A stretch of DNA of 49,059 nt, taken from Streptomyces sp. ADI95-17. Lineage in GTDB: Bacteria; Actinomycetota; Actinomycetes; Streptomycetales; Streptomycetaceae. The stretch covers positions 886,100-935,158 of the forward strand of contig NZ_ML123045.1 in the NCBI RefSeq assembly GCF_003846175.1. The letters are read 5' to 3'. Position numbers and translations under genes: made by a program. The notes under the pieces are model-generated. The model saw nothing but the letters and a program-made list of their open reading frames with translations, was not told the origin of the DNA and searched no databases. Position 1 is the first letter of the stretch. Every line of letters begins with the position of its first letter. Positions 1 through 8,249 of the stretch are shown in pieces.

Positions 1-101
1 CGTTCGACCTGCATCACCCGGAGATCTCGGCGCTCGAGCAGCTGGAGCACCACTCCGAGGATGACAAGGCCCTCGCTGGTGGCAAGGAGGCCGGCAAGTG
101 A
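1..101 (+). CDS. ctaD: Cytochrome c oxidase subunit I, C-terminal tail (partial)
   Basis: Only the last 32 codons are present, in the frame beginning at base 3; the gene runs off the left edge. The visible tail is hydrophilic and acidic, starting FDLHHPEIS and ending KEAGK. This fits the cytoplasmic C-terminus of actinobacterial CtaD, the haem/copper catalytic subunit of the aa3 oxidase. The identification depends mostly on context: its TGA overlaps the GTG of ctaF by three bases, and ctaE and the bc1 genes follow. No catalytic residue lies in the window. Confidence 0.8.
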   Translation, partial: FDLHHPEISALEQLEHHSEDDKALAGGKEAGK

Positions 102-496
102 AGATCCAGGGCAAGATGTTCATCTGGCTGAGCGTCTTCATCCTCGCCATGGCCGTCACGTACGGCGTGTGGTCGAAGGAGCCGGCCGGAACCACCGCGC
201 TCGTCCTGGCCTTCGGGCTGAGCGTCATGATCGGCTTCTACCTGGCCTTCACGGCCCGGCGGGTCGACGCCATGGCGCAGGACAACAAGGAAGCCGATGT
301 CGCGGACGAGGCCGGCGAGGTGGGGTTCTTCTCCCCGCACAGCTGGCAGCCGCTCTCGCTGGCGGTCGGCGGTGCCCTCGCCTTCATGGGAGTCATCTTC
401 GGCTGGTGGCTGCTCTACTTCTCGGCCCCGGTCATCCTGATCGGTCTGTTCGGCTGGGTCTTCGAGTACTACCGCGGTGAGAACCGCACCCAGTGA
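98..496 (+). CDS. ctaF: Cytochrome c oxidase subunit IV, actinobacterial type
   Basis: A 132-residue membrane protein with four predicted helices at about residues 7-25, 33-52, 84-102 and 107-124, and a charged acidic loop at about 54-75. Length and helix layout match the small actinobacterial subunit IV (CtaF) of the aa3 oxidase, which is structural and carries no cofactor. The GTG start overlaps the ctaD stop and is preceded by AAGGAGG seven bases upstream, indicating translational coupling. A strong hairpin follows the gene, so ctaD-ctaF probably ends one transcript while ctaE lies in the next oxidase unit about 2 kb on. Confidence 0.93.
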   Translation: MKIQGKMFIWLSVFILAMAVTYGVWSKEPAGTTALVLAFGLSVMIGFYLAFTARRVDAMAQDNKEADVADEAGEVGFFSPHSWQPLSLAVGGALAFMGVIFGWWLLYFSAPVILIGLFGWVFEYYRGENRTQ

Positions 497-519
497 CACA
501 GCGCCACCGCTCCACCTGA

Positions 520-563
520 CGGGGGGCCCGCACTTCTCCACCGAGAGGAGTGCGGGTCCCCCG
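520..563 (+). terminator. Rho-independent-like hairpin after ctaF
   Basis: The arms at 520-538 and 545-563 form a 19-bp stem, including two G-U wobbles, around a six-base loop. There is no U-tract, as is usual in high-GC actinomycetes. It lies 24 bp after the ctaF stop. Confidence 0.8.
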
Positions 564-602
564 TTCGCAGTCACACCGCGCGCTGATACGGATGAATCTC
601 CA

Positions 603-608
603 TAGCGT
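603..608 (+). promoter_or_regulatory. Candidate -10 element for a leaderless transcript
   Basis: TAGCGT ends six bases before the ATG at 615. No Shine-Dalgarno sequence is present between them. The -35 region is unremarkable. Confidence 0.4.
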
Positions 609-614
609 GGGTCC

Positions 615-1871
615 ATGAACCACACGCCGCGCATCCGCCCCGTAGTGAGCTGCACTCTGCTGGTCGTGTCCCTGGTCGCAGGTGTGACCGCCTGTGGCGG
701 GTCCGGTGGCCACCCGCTCGCGGAGAAGCCGTACGACGCGGCGGACGATATCTCCGCCAACGCGTCGGACGGCGACGAGAAGGTCGACCCCGGCAAACCG
801 CTGGAGGTCACCGTCAACGGCGACGACGGCCGGATCACGGACGTGTCGGCCGTCGACACGGCCGGCCGCCACCTCGCGGGTGAACTCGACGCGGACGGGA
901 AGCGGTGGCACTCCACGCTCCCGCTAGCCGCCGGCACCCGGTACACCGTCAGGGTCGGTGTGGAGGACGACGACGGCGCTCCCGGCAGCCGTACGCTCGC
1001 GTTCGGGACCACCTCCGCCAAGAAGTTCCTGAAGGTCGCCTTCGGCCCTCAGGCGGGCACCTACGGCGTCGGACAGCCCATCACGGCGGAACTCAGCGCT
1101 CCGGTCAAGGACAAGGCCTCCAGGGCCAACGTCGAGCGCGCCCTGCGGGTCCGCTCGACACCCGCCGTGACCGGCTCCTGGTACTGGGTCGACGACAAGA
1201 CCCTGCACTACCGCCCCAAGGACTACTGGCCCGCCAGGGCGACCATCGACGTCACCAGCGGCCTGGCCGGCGTCAAGGTCACCGACGCCCTCTACGGAGC
1301 CCCCACCAAGCCGCTGCGGCTCACCACGGGCGACCGCATCGAGGCCGTCACGAACGCCGCGGCGCACTCGATGACGGTCAAGCGCGACGGGAAAGTGATC
1401 AATACCATTCCGGTCACCACCGGCAAGCCGGGCTTCTCCACCCGAAACGGCGTCAAGGTCGTGCTGGGCAAGGAATACCGCGTACGTATGCGCGGGGAGA
1501 CGATCGGCATCGCGGAGGGCTCCTCCGACTCGTACGACCTGCAGGTCTACTACGCGACGCGGGTCACCTGGAGCGGCGAGTACGTGCACGCGGCCCCCTG
1601 GTCCACCGGCTCACAGGGGTACGCGAACGTCAGCCACGGCTGCACGGGCATGAGCACCAGCCAGGCCGAGTGGTTCTACAACACCGTGCGCCCGGGCGAC
1701 ATCGTCACGGTGGTGGGCAGCGAGGGCGAGACGATGACGCCGTTCGACAACGGCTTCGGGGACTGGAACCTGTCCTGGGCCAAATGGCTGAAGGGCAGCG
1801 CCCTGCAGAAGAACACCGCCCCGGACCGTACGGAGACGATCCAGGCGGCGCGACTGCGCCCCGAGGTCTGA
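615..1871 (+). CDS. L,D-transpeptidase lipoprotein (Ig-like domain plus YkuD domain)
   Basis: A 418-residue exported protein. The signal peptide ends in a lipobox VTAC with lipidated Cys27. Two Ig-like beta domains follow at about residues 50-250, then a YkuD catalytic domain at about 255-375 with the signature SHGCTGMS (His341, Cys343). The family forms 3-3 peptidoglycan cross-links by a Cys thioester and is the target of carbapenems. The architecture is that of mycobacterial LdtMt2-type enzymes. The ATG lacks an SD and lies six bases after a -10-like hexamer, so the mRNA may be leaderless. It is flanked by oxidase genes, with no obvious link to them beyond conserved position. Confidence 0.92.
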   Translation: MNHTPRIRPVVSCTLLVVSLVAGVTACGGSGGHPLAEKPYDAADDISANASDGDEKVDPGKPLEVTVNGDDGRITDVSAVDTAGRHLAGELDADGKRWHSTLPLAAGTRYTVRVGVEDDDGAPGSRTLAFGTTSAKKFLKVAFGPQAGTYGVGQPITAELSAPVKDKASRANVERALRVRSTPAVTGSWYWVDDKTLHYRPKDYWPARATIDVTSGLAGVKVTDALYGAPTKPLRLTTGDRIEAVTNAAAHSMTVKRDGKVINTIPVTTGKPGFSTRNGVKVVLGKEYRVRMRGETIGIAEGSSDSYDLQVYYATRVTWSGEYVHAAPWSTGSQGYANVSHGCTGMSTSQAEWFYNTVRPGDIVTVVGSEGETMTPFDNGFGDWNLSWAKWLKGSALQKNTAPDRTETIQAARLRPEV

Positions 1872-1929
1872 CCGGACCGGGGAGGTGCGCTGCCCTTCGG
1901 AGGGACCGCGGACGGGGCCGCGGCGGGCC

Positions 1930-2331
1930 TCAGGCGCCCACGCAGGCCCTGCTGCGCAGCAGGGCGGCCAGGGCGTCCGCGAACTCGACCGGTTCGACCG
2001 GCAGGGTCACCGCGGCGTCCGCGCGGCTCCAGGTGGCCAGCCAGGCGTCCTGCGGGCGCCCGATCAGGAGCAGCACCGGCGGGCACCGGAAGATCTCGTC
2101 CTTGATCTGCCGGCAGACGCCCATGCCGCCCGCGGGCGCCGTCTCGCCGTCCAGCACGCAGACGTCGATGCCGCCGCGGTCCAGCGCCTCCAGCACGGCG
2201 GGCATGGTGGCGCATTCGAGGAATTCCACCGGTGGCACGTCAGCCGCGGGCCTGCGCCCGGCAGCCAGCCTCACCTGCTCACGGGTGTTGGCGTCGTCGC
2301 TGTAGACCAGGACCGTGGCGGTCGGCTGCAT
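1930..2331 (-). CDS. Receiver-like (CheY-fold) single-domain protein
   Basis: 133 residues. The start is fixed by GGAGG just upstream of the ATG at 2331. It reads as one response-regulator receiver domain: strand 1 ends in the acidic pair Asp12-Asp13, the phospho-acceptor-like position is Asp61 (CVLDGE), and the strand 5 region is VTLPVEP. The conserved lysine normally found before that proline (K-P) is absent, so phosphorylation-dependent switching may be altered. There is no output domain. It is convergent with the L,D-transpeptidase and divergent from ctaE. Function is unknown; it could be an atypical receiver binding a partner protein. Confidence 0.75.
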   Translation of the reverse strand: MQPTATVLVYSDDANTREQVRLAAGRRPAADVPPVEFLECATMPAVLEALDRGGIDVCVLDGETAPAGGMGVCRQIKDEIFRCPPVLLLIGRPQDAWLATWSRADAAVTLPVEPVEFADALAALLRSRACVGA

Positions 2332-2508
2332 TGTTCCTCCGTGACATCTGTGTCTTCGGGGCTTTCCGGGCATGAACCGATGCGCGGATCGTACTCCGCC
2401 CGACGGCCTGTCAGCACCGCTTCGGACCGCTGTTCCATGGGCCGTTCGGGGAGGACACACCCGGCTGACACACCGAACGGCACCCCCCGGGGTGAGGGCG
2501 GGATAAGC

Positions 2509-2527
2509 GACCGACATAATGTCGGTC
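2509..2527. promoter_or_regulatory. Perfect 19-bp palindrome overlapping the ctaE start
   Basis: Nine-base arms GACCGACAT and ATGTCGGTC flank a single central A. The element contains a possible -10 hexamer CATAAT at 2515-2520 and covers the ATG at 2519. It ends one base before an alternative in-frame GTG at 2528. This is a candidate operator for the ctaE-qcrCAB unit. Confidence 0.5.
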
Positions 2528-3139
2528 GTGGCGACAGCAACGACAGTAGAAACCGGGCACGCGCACCCGTCGGTCAATCGACCGAACCTCACCAGCGTCG
2601 GAACCATCATCTGGTTGAGTTCCGAGCTGATGTTCTTCGCGGCCCTCTTCGCGATGTACTTCACCCTGCGATCGGTGACCGGACCGGAGCACTGGAAGGA
2701 AATGGCTTCGGCCCTGAACTTCCCGTTCTCGGCGACGAACACCACGATCCTGGTGCTCTCCTCACTCACCTGCCAGCTCGGCGTCTTCGCCGCGGAGCGG
2801 GGCGATGTGAAGAAGCTCCGTGCGTGGTTCGTGATCACTTTCGTGATGGGTGCGATCTTCATCGGAGGCCAGGTCTTCGAGTACACCGAGCTGGTGAAGA
2901 AGGACGGCCTCTCGCTGTCCTCCGACCCGTACGGCTCGGTGTTCTACCTGACCACCGGCTTCCACGGTCTGCACGTGACAGGCGGTCTCATCGCCTTCCT
3001 GCTCGTTCTGGGCAGGACATACGCAGCCAAGAGGTTCACCCACGAACAGGCGACCGCCGCCATCGTCGTGTCCTATTACTGGCACTTCGTCGATGTCGTG
3101 TGGATCGGCCTCTTCGCCACGATCTACATGATCAAGTAA
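2519..3139 (+). CDS. ctaE: Cytochrome c oxidase subunit III
   Basis: 206 residues with five hydrophobic helices (about 26-45, 70-88, 100-120, 145-165 and 180-202) and family landmarks such as the FHGLHV segment and the final [12 protein letters not shown] helix. Subunit III stabilises the oxidase core and the proton uptake path. It heads ctaE-qcrC-qcrA-qcrB, the arrangement of the actinobacterial bcc-aa3 supercomplex. There is no clear SD before the ATG. A GTG at 2528 (203 residues) sits seven bases after CATAAT and is a reasonable alternative leaderless start. Confidence 0.95.
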   Translation: MSVVATATTVETGHAHPSVNRPNLTSVGTIIWLSSELMFFAALFAMYFTLRSVTGPEHWKEMASALNFPFSATNTTILVLSSLTCQLGVFAAERGDVKKLRAWFVITFVMGAIFIGGQVFEYTELVKKDGLSLSSDPYGSVFYLTTGFHGLHVTGGLIAFLLVLGRTYAAKRFTHEQATAAIVVSYYWHFVDVVWIGLFATIYMIK

Positions 3140-3201
3140 CCGGGTTCGAACCCGAACCACATCCAGCATCGACGCAGAAGATCCTGACACCGGGGTAATC
3201 C

Positions 3202-4011
3202 GTGAAAAAGCTCTCCGCACGACGACGCCATCCGTTGGCGGCGGTCGTCGTACTACTCCTCGCGCTGGCGGCCACTGGGGGGCTGTACGCCGCGTTTGCG
3301 CCCGCGAGTAAGGCGCAGGCCGACGAAACCGCCCAGTCCCTCGCCATCGATGAGGGCAAGAAGCTGTACTCCGTCGGTTGCGCCAGCTGCCACGGAACCG
3401 GCGGTCAGGGCACCACCGACGGGCCGAGCCTGGTCGGCGTGGGCTCCGCCGCCGTTGACTTCCAGGTCGGTACGGGCCGTATGCCGGCGCAGCAGCCCGG
3501 CGCCCAGGTGCCGAAGAAGAAGGTCATCTACAACCAGGCCCAGATCGACCAGCTCGCGGCGTACGTCGCGTCGCTCGGCGCCGGCCCGATCGTCCCGACC
3601 AAGAACGACGTCAACCCTCAGGGTGCGGACATCGCCAAGGGTGGCGACCTGTTCCGTACCAACTGCGCGCAGTGCCACAACTTCACCGGTGAGGGCGGCG
3701 CGCTGACGAACGGCAAGTACGCGCCCAGCCTTGAGGGCGTGGACCCGAAGCATGTCTACGAGGCCATGCAGACCGGCCCGCAGAGCATGCCGTCCTTCCC
3801 GGACACGACGATGCCCGCGCAGCAGAAGCGGGACATCATCGCGTACATCCAGACCGTGAACAGCGCCCAGGCGGAGAACCCGGGCGGGCTGAAGCTGGGC
3901 GGCCTGGGGCCGGTCAGTGAGGGTCTGTTCGCCTGGATCTTCGGGCTCGGCGCACTGATCGCAGTTGCCATTTGGGTCGCGGCCCACACCGCTAAGGCCA
4001 AGAAGTCATGA
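3202..4011 (+). CDS. qcrC: Dihaem cytochrome c subunit of the bc1 complex
   Basis: 269 residues. An N-terminal membrane anchor lies at about 12-32. Two c-type haem motifs follow, CASCH at 60-64 and CAQCH at 155-159, each in its own cytochrome c domain, and a C-terminal helix is at about 240-262. This fused dihaem c1/c protein is characteristic of Actinobacteria, which lack soluble cytochrome c; electrons pass directly from the bc1 to the aa3 complex. It begins with GTG 62 bp after ctaE and overlaps qcrA by four bases (ATGA). Confidence 0.96.
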   Translation: MKKLSARRRHPLAAVVVLLLALAATGGLYAAFAPASKAQADETAQSLAIDEGKKLYSVGCASCHGTGGQGTTDGPSLVGVGSAAVDFQVGTGRMPAQQPGAQVPKKKVIYNQAQIDQLAAYVASLGAGPIVPTKNDVNPQGADIAKGGDLFRTNCAQCHNFTGEGGALTNGKYAPSLEGVDPKHVYEAMQTGPQSMPSFPDTTMPAQQKRDIIAYIQTVNSAQAENPGGLKLGGLGPVSEGLFAWIFGLGALIAVAIWVAAHTAKAKKS

Positions 4012-5060
4012 GTAGCCAAGAGATTCCAGACGAGAACCTGCCCGCTGAGCAGGGCACCGCGCACGGCGCGGTAGAGGTCGCCGACGATCCGTTCGCCGAC
4101 CCGGGGCTGCCGGCCCACAAGCCGCGTATCCAGGACATCGACGAACGTGCCGCGAAGCGCTCCGAGCGCGCCATCGCGTTCATGTTCACGCTGTCCATGC
4201 TGGCGACGGTCGGCTTCATTGCCTCCTACGTCATCTTCCCGGTCGACAAGATCGTGTACATCTGGCCCTTCGGTCATGTGAGCGCGCTCAACTTCTCCCT
4301 GGGTCTGACCCTGGGCGTGGCACTCTTCGCGATCGGCGCCGGCGCCGTCCACTGGGCGCGCACGCTGATGTCCGACGTGGAGGTCGCCGACGACCGGCAC
4401 GCCATCGAGGCCGAGCCCGAGGTCAAGGCGAAGGTCATGGCGGACTTCGCGGCAGGTGCCGAGGAGTCCGGGTTCGGGCGGCGCAAGCTGATCCGCAACA
4501 CCATGTTCGGCGCGCTGGCCCTGGTGCCGCTCTCCGGTGTGGTGCTGCTGCGCGACCTCGGTCCGCTGCCGGAGAAGAAGCTCCGCAACACCCTGTGGGC
4601 CAAGGGCAAGCAGCTCATCAACATGAACACGATGGAGCCGCTGCGTCCCGAGGACGTCGCGGTCGGTTCGCTGACCTTCGCCATGCCCGAGGGGCTGACG
4701 GAGGAGGCGGAGGACTTCCAGAACCAGATCGCCAAGGCCGCGCTGATGATCATCCGCATCGAGCCGGACAACATCAAGGACAAGCGCGAGCGCGAGTGGG
4801 CCCACGAGGGAATCGTGGCCTTCTCCAAGATCTGCACCCACGTCGGCTGCCCGATCAGCCTGTACGAGCAGCAGACGCACCACGTGCTCTGCCCGTGCCA
4901 CCAGTCCACCTTCGACCTCTCCGACGGCGCCCGCGTCATCTTCGGTCCGGCCGGTCACGCCCTTCCGCAGCTGCGGATCGGCGTGAACAGCGAGGGCAAC
5001 CTCGAGGCGCTCGGTGACTTCGAAGAGCCCGTCGGTCCTGCATTCTGGGAGCGCGGATGA
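4008..5060 (+). CDS. qcrA: Rieske iron-sulfur subunit of the bc1 complex
   Basis: 350 residues. A long charged N-terminus precedes three hydrophobic segments (about 48-70, 85-112 and 163-185), an actinobacterial feature. The C-terminal Rieske domain has box 1 CTHVGC (Cys276, His278, Cys281) and box 2 CPCH (Cys295, Cys297, His298). Cys276/His278/Cys295/His298 should bind the 2Fe-2S cluster, and Cys281-Cys297 form the disulfide. It takes electrons from menaquinol to QcrC. ATGA overlaps with both neighbours show translational coupling. Confidence 0.96.
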   Translation: MSSQEIPDENLPAEQGTAHGAVEVADDPFADPGLPAHKPRIQDIDERAAKRSERAIAFMFTLSMLATVGFIASYVIFPVDKIVYIWPFGHVSALNFSLGLTLGVALFAIGAGAVHWARTLMSDVEVADDRHAIEAEPEVKAKVMADFAAGAEESGFGRRKLIRNTMFGALALVPLSGVVLLRDLGPLPEKKLRNTLWAKGKQLINMNTMEPLRPEDVAVGSLTFAMPEGLTEEAEDFQNQIAKAALMIIRIEPDNIKDKREREWAHEGIVAFSKICTHVGCPISLYEQQTHHVLCPCHQSTFDLSDGARVIFGPAGHALPQLRIGVNSEGNLEALGDFEEPVGPAFWERG

Positions 5061-6682
5061 GTACTGCGACCGACACACAGCGCAAGGCGCCCGCCGGTGA
5101 GCGGGTGGCCGACTGGGCGGACGGCCGGCTCGGGATCTACTCCCTGGCCAAGGCCAACATGCGCAAGATCTTCCCGGACCACTGGTCCTTCATGCTCGGT
5201 GAGATCGCCCTCTACAGCTTCATCATCATCATCCTCACGGGTGTGTATCTGACGCTGTTCTTCCACCCGAGCATGAACGAGGTCGTGTACCACGGCTCGT
5301 ACGAGCCGATGCAGGGCATCAAGATGTCGCAGGCCTACGCCTCGACACTGGACATCAGCTTCGACGTCCGCGGTGGTCTGCTGGTCCGCCAGATCCACCA
5401 CTGGGCCGCGCTGATCTTCCTGGCCGGCATGTTCGTGCACATGATGCGCGTCTTCTTCACGGGCGCGTTCCGCAAGCCGCGTGAGATCAACTGGCTGTTC
5501 GGCTTCCTGCTGTTCGTGCTGGGCATGTTCACCGGCTTCACCGGCTACTCGCTCCCGGACGACCTGCTGTCCGGTACGGGTGTCCGCTTCACCCAGGGCG
5601 CGATCCTGTCGATGCCGATTGTCGGCACGTACATCTCGATGTTCCTGTTCGGCGGAGAGTTCCCCGGTCACGACTTCGTCGCCCGGTTCTACTCGATCCA
5701 CATCCTGCTGCTGCCGGGCATCATGCTCGGTCTGCTGGTGGCGCACCTGATCCTGGTCTTCTACCACAAGCACACGCAGTTCGCGGGCCCCGGCCGGACG
5801 AACAAGAACGTCGTCGGCATGCCGCTGCTGCCGGTGTACATGGCGAAGGCCGGAGGCTTCTTCTTCCTGGTCTTCGGCATCATCGCCATCATCGCGGCGA
5901 TCGCCACGATCAACCCGATCTGGAACATCGGTCCGTACCGTCCGGACCAGGTGTCCACCGGCGCCCAGCCCGACTGGTACATGGGCTTCGCCGAGGGTCT
6001 GATCCGAGTGATGCCCGGCTGGGAGATCAACCTCTGGGGTCACACGCTCGTCCTGGGTGTGTTCATCCCGCTGATGGCCTTCGGACTGGTGCTCGCGATC
6101 ATCGCGGTCTACCCGTTCATCGAGTCCTGGGTCACCGGGGACAAGCGCGAGCACCACATCCTGGACCGCCCGCGCAACGCCCCGACCCGGACGGCCTTCG
6201 GTGTCGCCTGGATCACCGAGTACGTCATCGTCTTCATCGGCGGTGGCAACGACCTGTGGGCCACGCACTTCCACCTGTCGCTGAACGCCATCTCCTGGTT
6301 CGTACGGATCTTCATCTTCGTCGGCCCGGTCCTCGCGTTCATCGCCACCCGGCGGATCTGCCTCGGCCTCCAGCGCCGCGACAAGGAGAAGGTGCTGCAC
6401 GGACGCGAGTCCGGCATCATCAAGCGCCTGCCGCACGGTGAGTTCGTCGAGATCCACGAGCCGCTCGGCCCCGAGCAGCTGCACACGCTCACCGCGCACG
6501 AGCAGTACAAGCCGGTCGAGCTGGGCCCGACGGTCGACGAGAACGGTGTCGAGCGCAAGGTGTCGGCCCTGCAGAAGCTGCGGGCCCGGCTCAGCAAGGG
6601 CTACTACGGCGAGGACAACCAGATCGCCAAGCCCACCGCCGAGGAGTACAAGGAGATCACCAGCGGCCACGGTCACCACTGA
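5057..6682 (+). CDS. qcrB: Cytochrome b subunit of the bc1 complex
   Basis: 541 residues, longer than mitochondrial cytochrome b because of a C-terminal cytoplasmic extension of about 120 residues that is usual in Actinobacteria. The paired haem b histidines are visible in helix B (HHWAAL and FVHMMRVF) and helix D (SIHILLLPG and VAHLILVFYHKH). The quinol-site loop reads PDWY instead of PEWY, as in actinobacterial menaquinol enzymes. This subunit is the target of Q203-type inhibitors in mycobacteria. It overlaps qcrA by four bases and is followed by a strong terminator. Confidence 0.97.
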   Translation: MSTATDTQRKAPAGERVADWADGRLGIYSLAKANMRKIFPDHWSFMLGEIALYSFIIIILTGVYLTLFFHPSMNEVVYHGSYEPMQGIKMSQAYASTLDISFDVRGGLLVRQIHHWAALIFLAGMFVHMMRVFFTGAFRKPREINWLFGFLLFVLGMFTGFTGYSLPDDLLSGTGVRFTQGAILSMPIVGTYISMFLFGGEFPGHDFVARFYSIHILLLPGIMLGLLVAHLILVFYHKHTQFAGPGRTNKNVVGMPLLPVYMAKAGGFFFLVFGIIAIIAAIATINPIWNIGPYRPDQVSTGAQPDWYMGFAEGLIRVMPGWEINLWGHTLVLGVFIPLMAFGLVLAIIAVYPFIESWVTGDKREHHILDRPRNAPTRTAFGVAWITEYVIVFIGGGNDLWATHFHLSLNAISWFVRIFIFVGPVLAFIATRRICLGLQRRDKEKVLHGRESGIIKRLPHGEFVEIHEPLGPEQLHTLTAHEQYKPVELGPTVDENGVERKVSALQKLRARLSKGYYGEDNQIAKPTAEEYKEITSGHGHH

Positions 6683-6707
6683 TCGCCTGAACTGATCGCC
6701 ACAGCAG

Positions 6708-6736
6708 GAGCCCCGTCCATTCGATGGACGGGGCTC
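6708..6736 (+). terminator. Terminator after qcrB
   Basis: A perfect 13-bp stem (6708-6720 with 6724-6736) around a three-base loop TCG, followed by TTTG. It ends the ctaE-qcrCAB unit. Confidence 0.92.
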
Positions 6737-6804
6737 TTTGCCGTCCCCGGGGCTGGATAGGGTGGAGCTATCCCTTTACCGGCTGTGGACCCCAGGAGCG
6801 GACC

Positions 6805-7869
6805 ATGAACGTTGTGACCCCGATCGGCGGCGACAGCGTGGCGGACCGTACCTGGCCCGGCGTGCTGAACCCCCTGCTGCGCGGCGAGAACCTCACCGCC
6901 GACGACACCGCGTGGGCGATGGACCGCATCATGCGCGGTGAGGCGAGCGATGTGCAGATCGCCGGATTCGCGGTCGCCCTGCGCGCCAAGGGCGAGACGA
7001 TCGACGAGGTCACCGGCCTGGTGCGGGCGATGTACGAGCACGCCAACACCATCCACGTACCCGGCCGTACGGTCGACATCGTCGGCACCGGCGGAGACCT
7101 CGCCAAGACGGTGAACATCTCCACCATGTCGGCGGTCGTCATCGCCGGCACCGGCGCCAAGGTCGTCAAGCACGGCAACCGCGCCTCCTCGTCCGCGAGC
7201 GGTTCCTCCGACGTGCTGGAGAAGCTGGGCGTCAACCTGGACCTCAGCGCGCAGCGGGTCGCCGAGGTCGCCGAGGAGGCGGGCATCACCTTCTGCTTCG
7301 CGGTGAAGTTCCACCCCGCCCTGCGGTACGTCGCCAGGGCCCGCAAGGAGCTCGGCACGCCGACCACGTTCAACATCCTCGGACCGCTCACCAACCCGGC
7401 CCAGGTGCGCTCCCAGGCCGTCGGTGTCGCCGACCTGAGAATGGCGCCCATCGTCGCCGGTGTCCTCGCCGAGCGCGGCAATTCGGCGCTGGTCTTCCGG
7501 GGCGACGACGGCCTGGACGAGCTGACCACGACCGCGACCTCGCGGGTCTGGGTGGTCCGGGACGGAGCGGTGCGCGAGGAGGCGTTCGACCCGCGCGACG
7601 TCGGCCTGGAACTGGTGCCCGTGGAGGCTCTGCGCGGCGCGGACGCCTCGTACAACGCCGATGTGGCCCGGCGGGTGCTGGCCGGCGAGCGGGGGCCCGC
7701 CCGGGACGCCGTGCTGCTCAACTCGGCGGCGGCGCTGACGGCTCTCGACCCGACGGACGGCACGCTGAACGAGCAGCTCGCGGCCGGGATCGCGAAGGCC
7801 GCCGAGTCCATCGACTCCGGTGCGGCGGCCCGGGCGCTGGAGCGCTGGGTGGCGGCCAGCAACGCCTGA
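6805..7869 (+). CDS. trpD: Anthranilate phosphoribosyltransferase
   Basis: 354 residues; transfers phosphoribose from PRPP to anthranilate, the second step of tryptophan synthesis. Motifs seen are the PRPP-binding GTGGD (94-98) and KHGNR (122-126). The ATG at 6805 is chosen because AGGAG lies seven bases upstream; an in-frame start at 6724 lies inside the qcrB terminator. It stands alone, separate from other trp genes and 25 kb from the anthranilate synthase in this window. The same position after the qcr genes is seen in mycobacteria. Confidence 0.96.
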   Translation: MNVVTPIGGDSVADRTWPGVLNPLLRGENLTADDTAWAMDRIMRGEASDVQIAGFAVALRAKGETIDEVTGLVRAMYEHANTIHVPGRTVDIVGTGGDLAKTVNISTMSAVVIAGTGAKVVKHGNRASSSASGSSDVLEKLGVNLDLSAQRVAEVAEEAGITFCFAVKFHPALRYVARARKELGTPTTFNILGPLTNPAQVRSQAVGVADLRMAPIVAGVLAERGNSALVFRGDDGLDELTTTATSRVWVVRDGAVREEAFDPRDVGLELVPVEALRGADASYNADVARRVLAGERGPARDAVLLNSAAALTALDPTDGTLNEQLAAGIAKAAESIDSGAAARALERWVAASNA

Positions 7870-7885
7870 GACGGGCGCAGATGTG

Positions 7886-7924
7886 GCGCAGGGCGCAGTC
7901 CGGATCCTGGACTGCGCCTTGCGC
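7886..7924 (+). terminator. Terminator after trpD
   Basis: A 16-bp stem with one G-U pair (7886-7901 with 7909-7924) around a seven-base loop, 17 bp after the trpD stop. Confidence 0.85.
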
Positions 7925-7954
7925 GTCTTCGTACGTATGGCAAGATGCTGGGCA

Positions 7955-8052
7955 GGTCATGAGTGACAGCGACTACGGCCCCGGCCCGCTGTCCGGCAAC
8001 CCTCCGTCCGTGGCGGGGTGCCCCGGGTGAAGACCAGGCCGTAGGCAGCGAG
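7955..8052 (+). promoter_or_regulatory. SAM-IV riboswitch
   Basis: The conserved blocks occur in order: GGTCATGAGTGACAGC (7955-7970), CCCCGG with GCTGTCCGGCAACCCTCC (about 7979-8004), GGCGGGGTGCCCCGGGTGA (8012-8030), AGACC closing P1 (8032-8036), then GGCCGTAGGCAG (8037-8048) for the peripheral pseudoknot region. SAM-IV is an actinobacterial S-adenosylmethionine sensor found ahead of sulfur-metabolism genes. It lies in the 380-bp gap between trpD and a class V aminotransferase, which it presumably represses when SAM is plentiful. Confidence 0.88.
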
Positions 8053-8126
8053 GTCTGCGGCAAGCGCGGGCCCCTCGGCATCTGTGAATGCCAACCCCCG
8101 GGGTCCTGGTCCCTAGGGAGCCTCTT

Positions 8127-8147
8127 GTGAGCACGCGAATGCGATAG
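8127..8147 (+). CDS. Six-codon leader ORF between the SAM-IV riboswitch and the aminotransferase gene
   Basis: GTG AGC ACG CGA ATG CGA TAG encodes MSTRMR. An AGGGAG Shine-Dalgarno sequence lies at 8115-8120, six bases before the GTG. The stop overlaps the start of a perfect hairpin (8146-8160). The SD, start, stop and hairpin arrangement suggests translation in the leader, but this is inference. The peptide has no cysteine and one internal methionine. Confidence 0.4.
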   Translation: MSTRMR

Positions 8148-8160
8148 GGCCGTCGGCCCT
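8146..8160 (+). promoter_or_regulatory. Hairpin immediately after the six-codon ORF
   Basis: A perfect 6-bp stem AGGGCC/GGCCCT with a three-base loop GTC. It lies 89 bp before the aminotransferase ATG. No U-tract follows. It could be part of the riboswitch expression platform or a ribosome-dependent attenuator. Confidence 0.4.
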
Positions 8161-8249
8161 CCTCCGCACACCCCTCTTCATCTCTTTCCGCTGCGCTGCC
8201 GCGTATCCGCCGGCGCATGCGATTCGCCTGCCTCTTACGGGAGTTCGCC

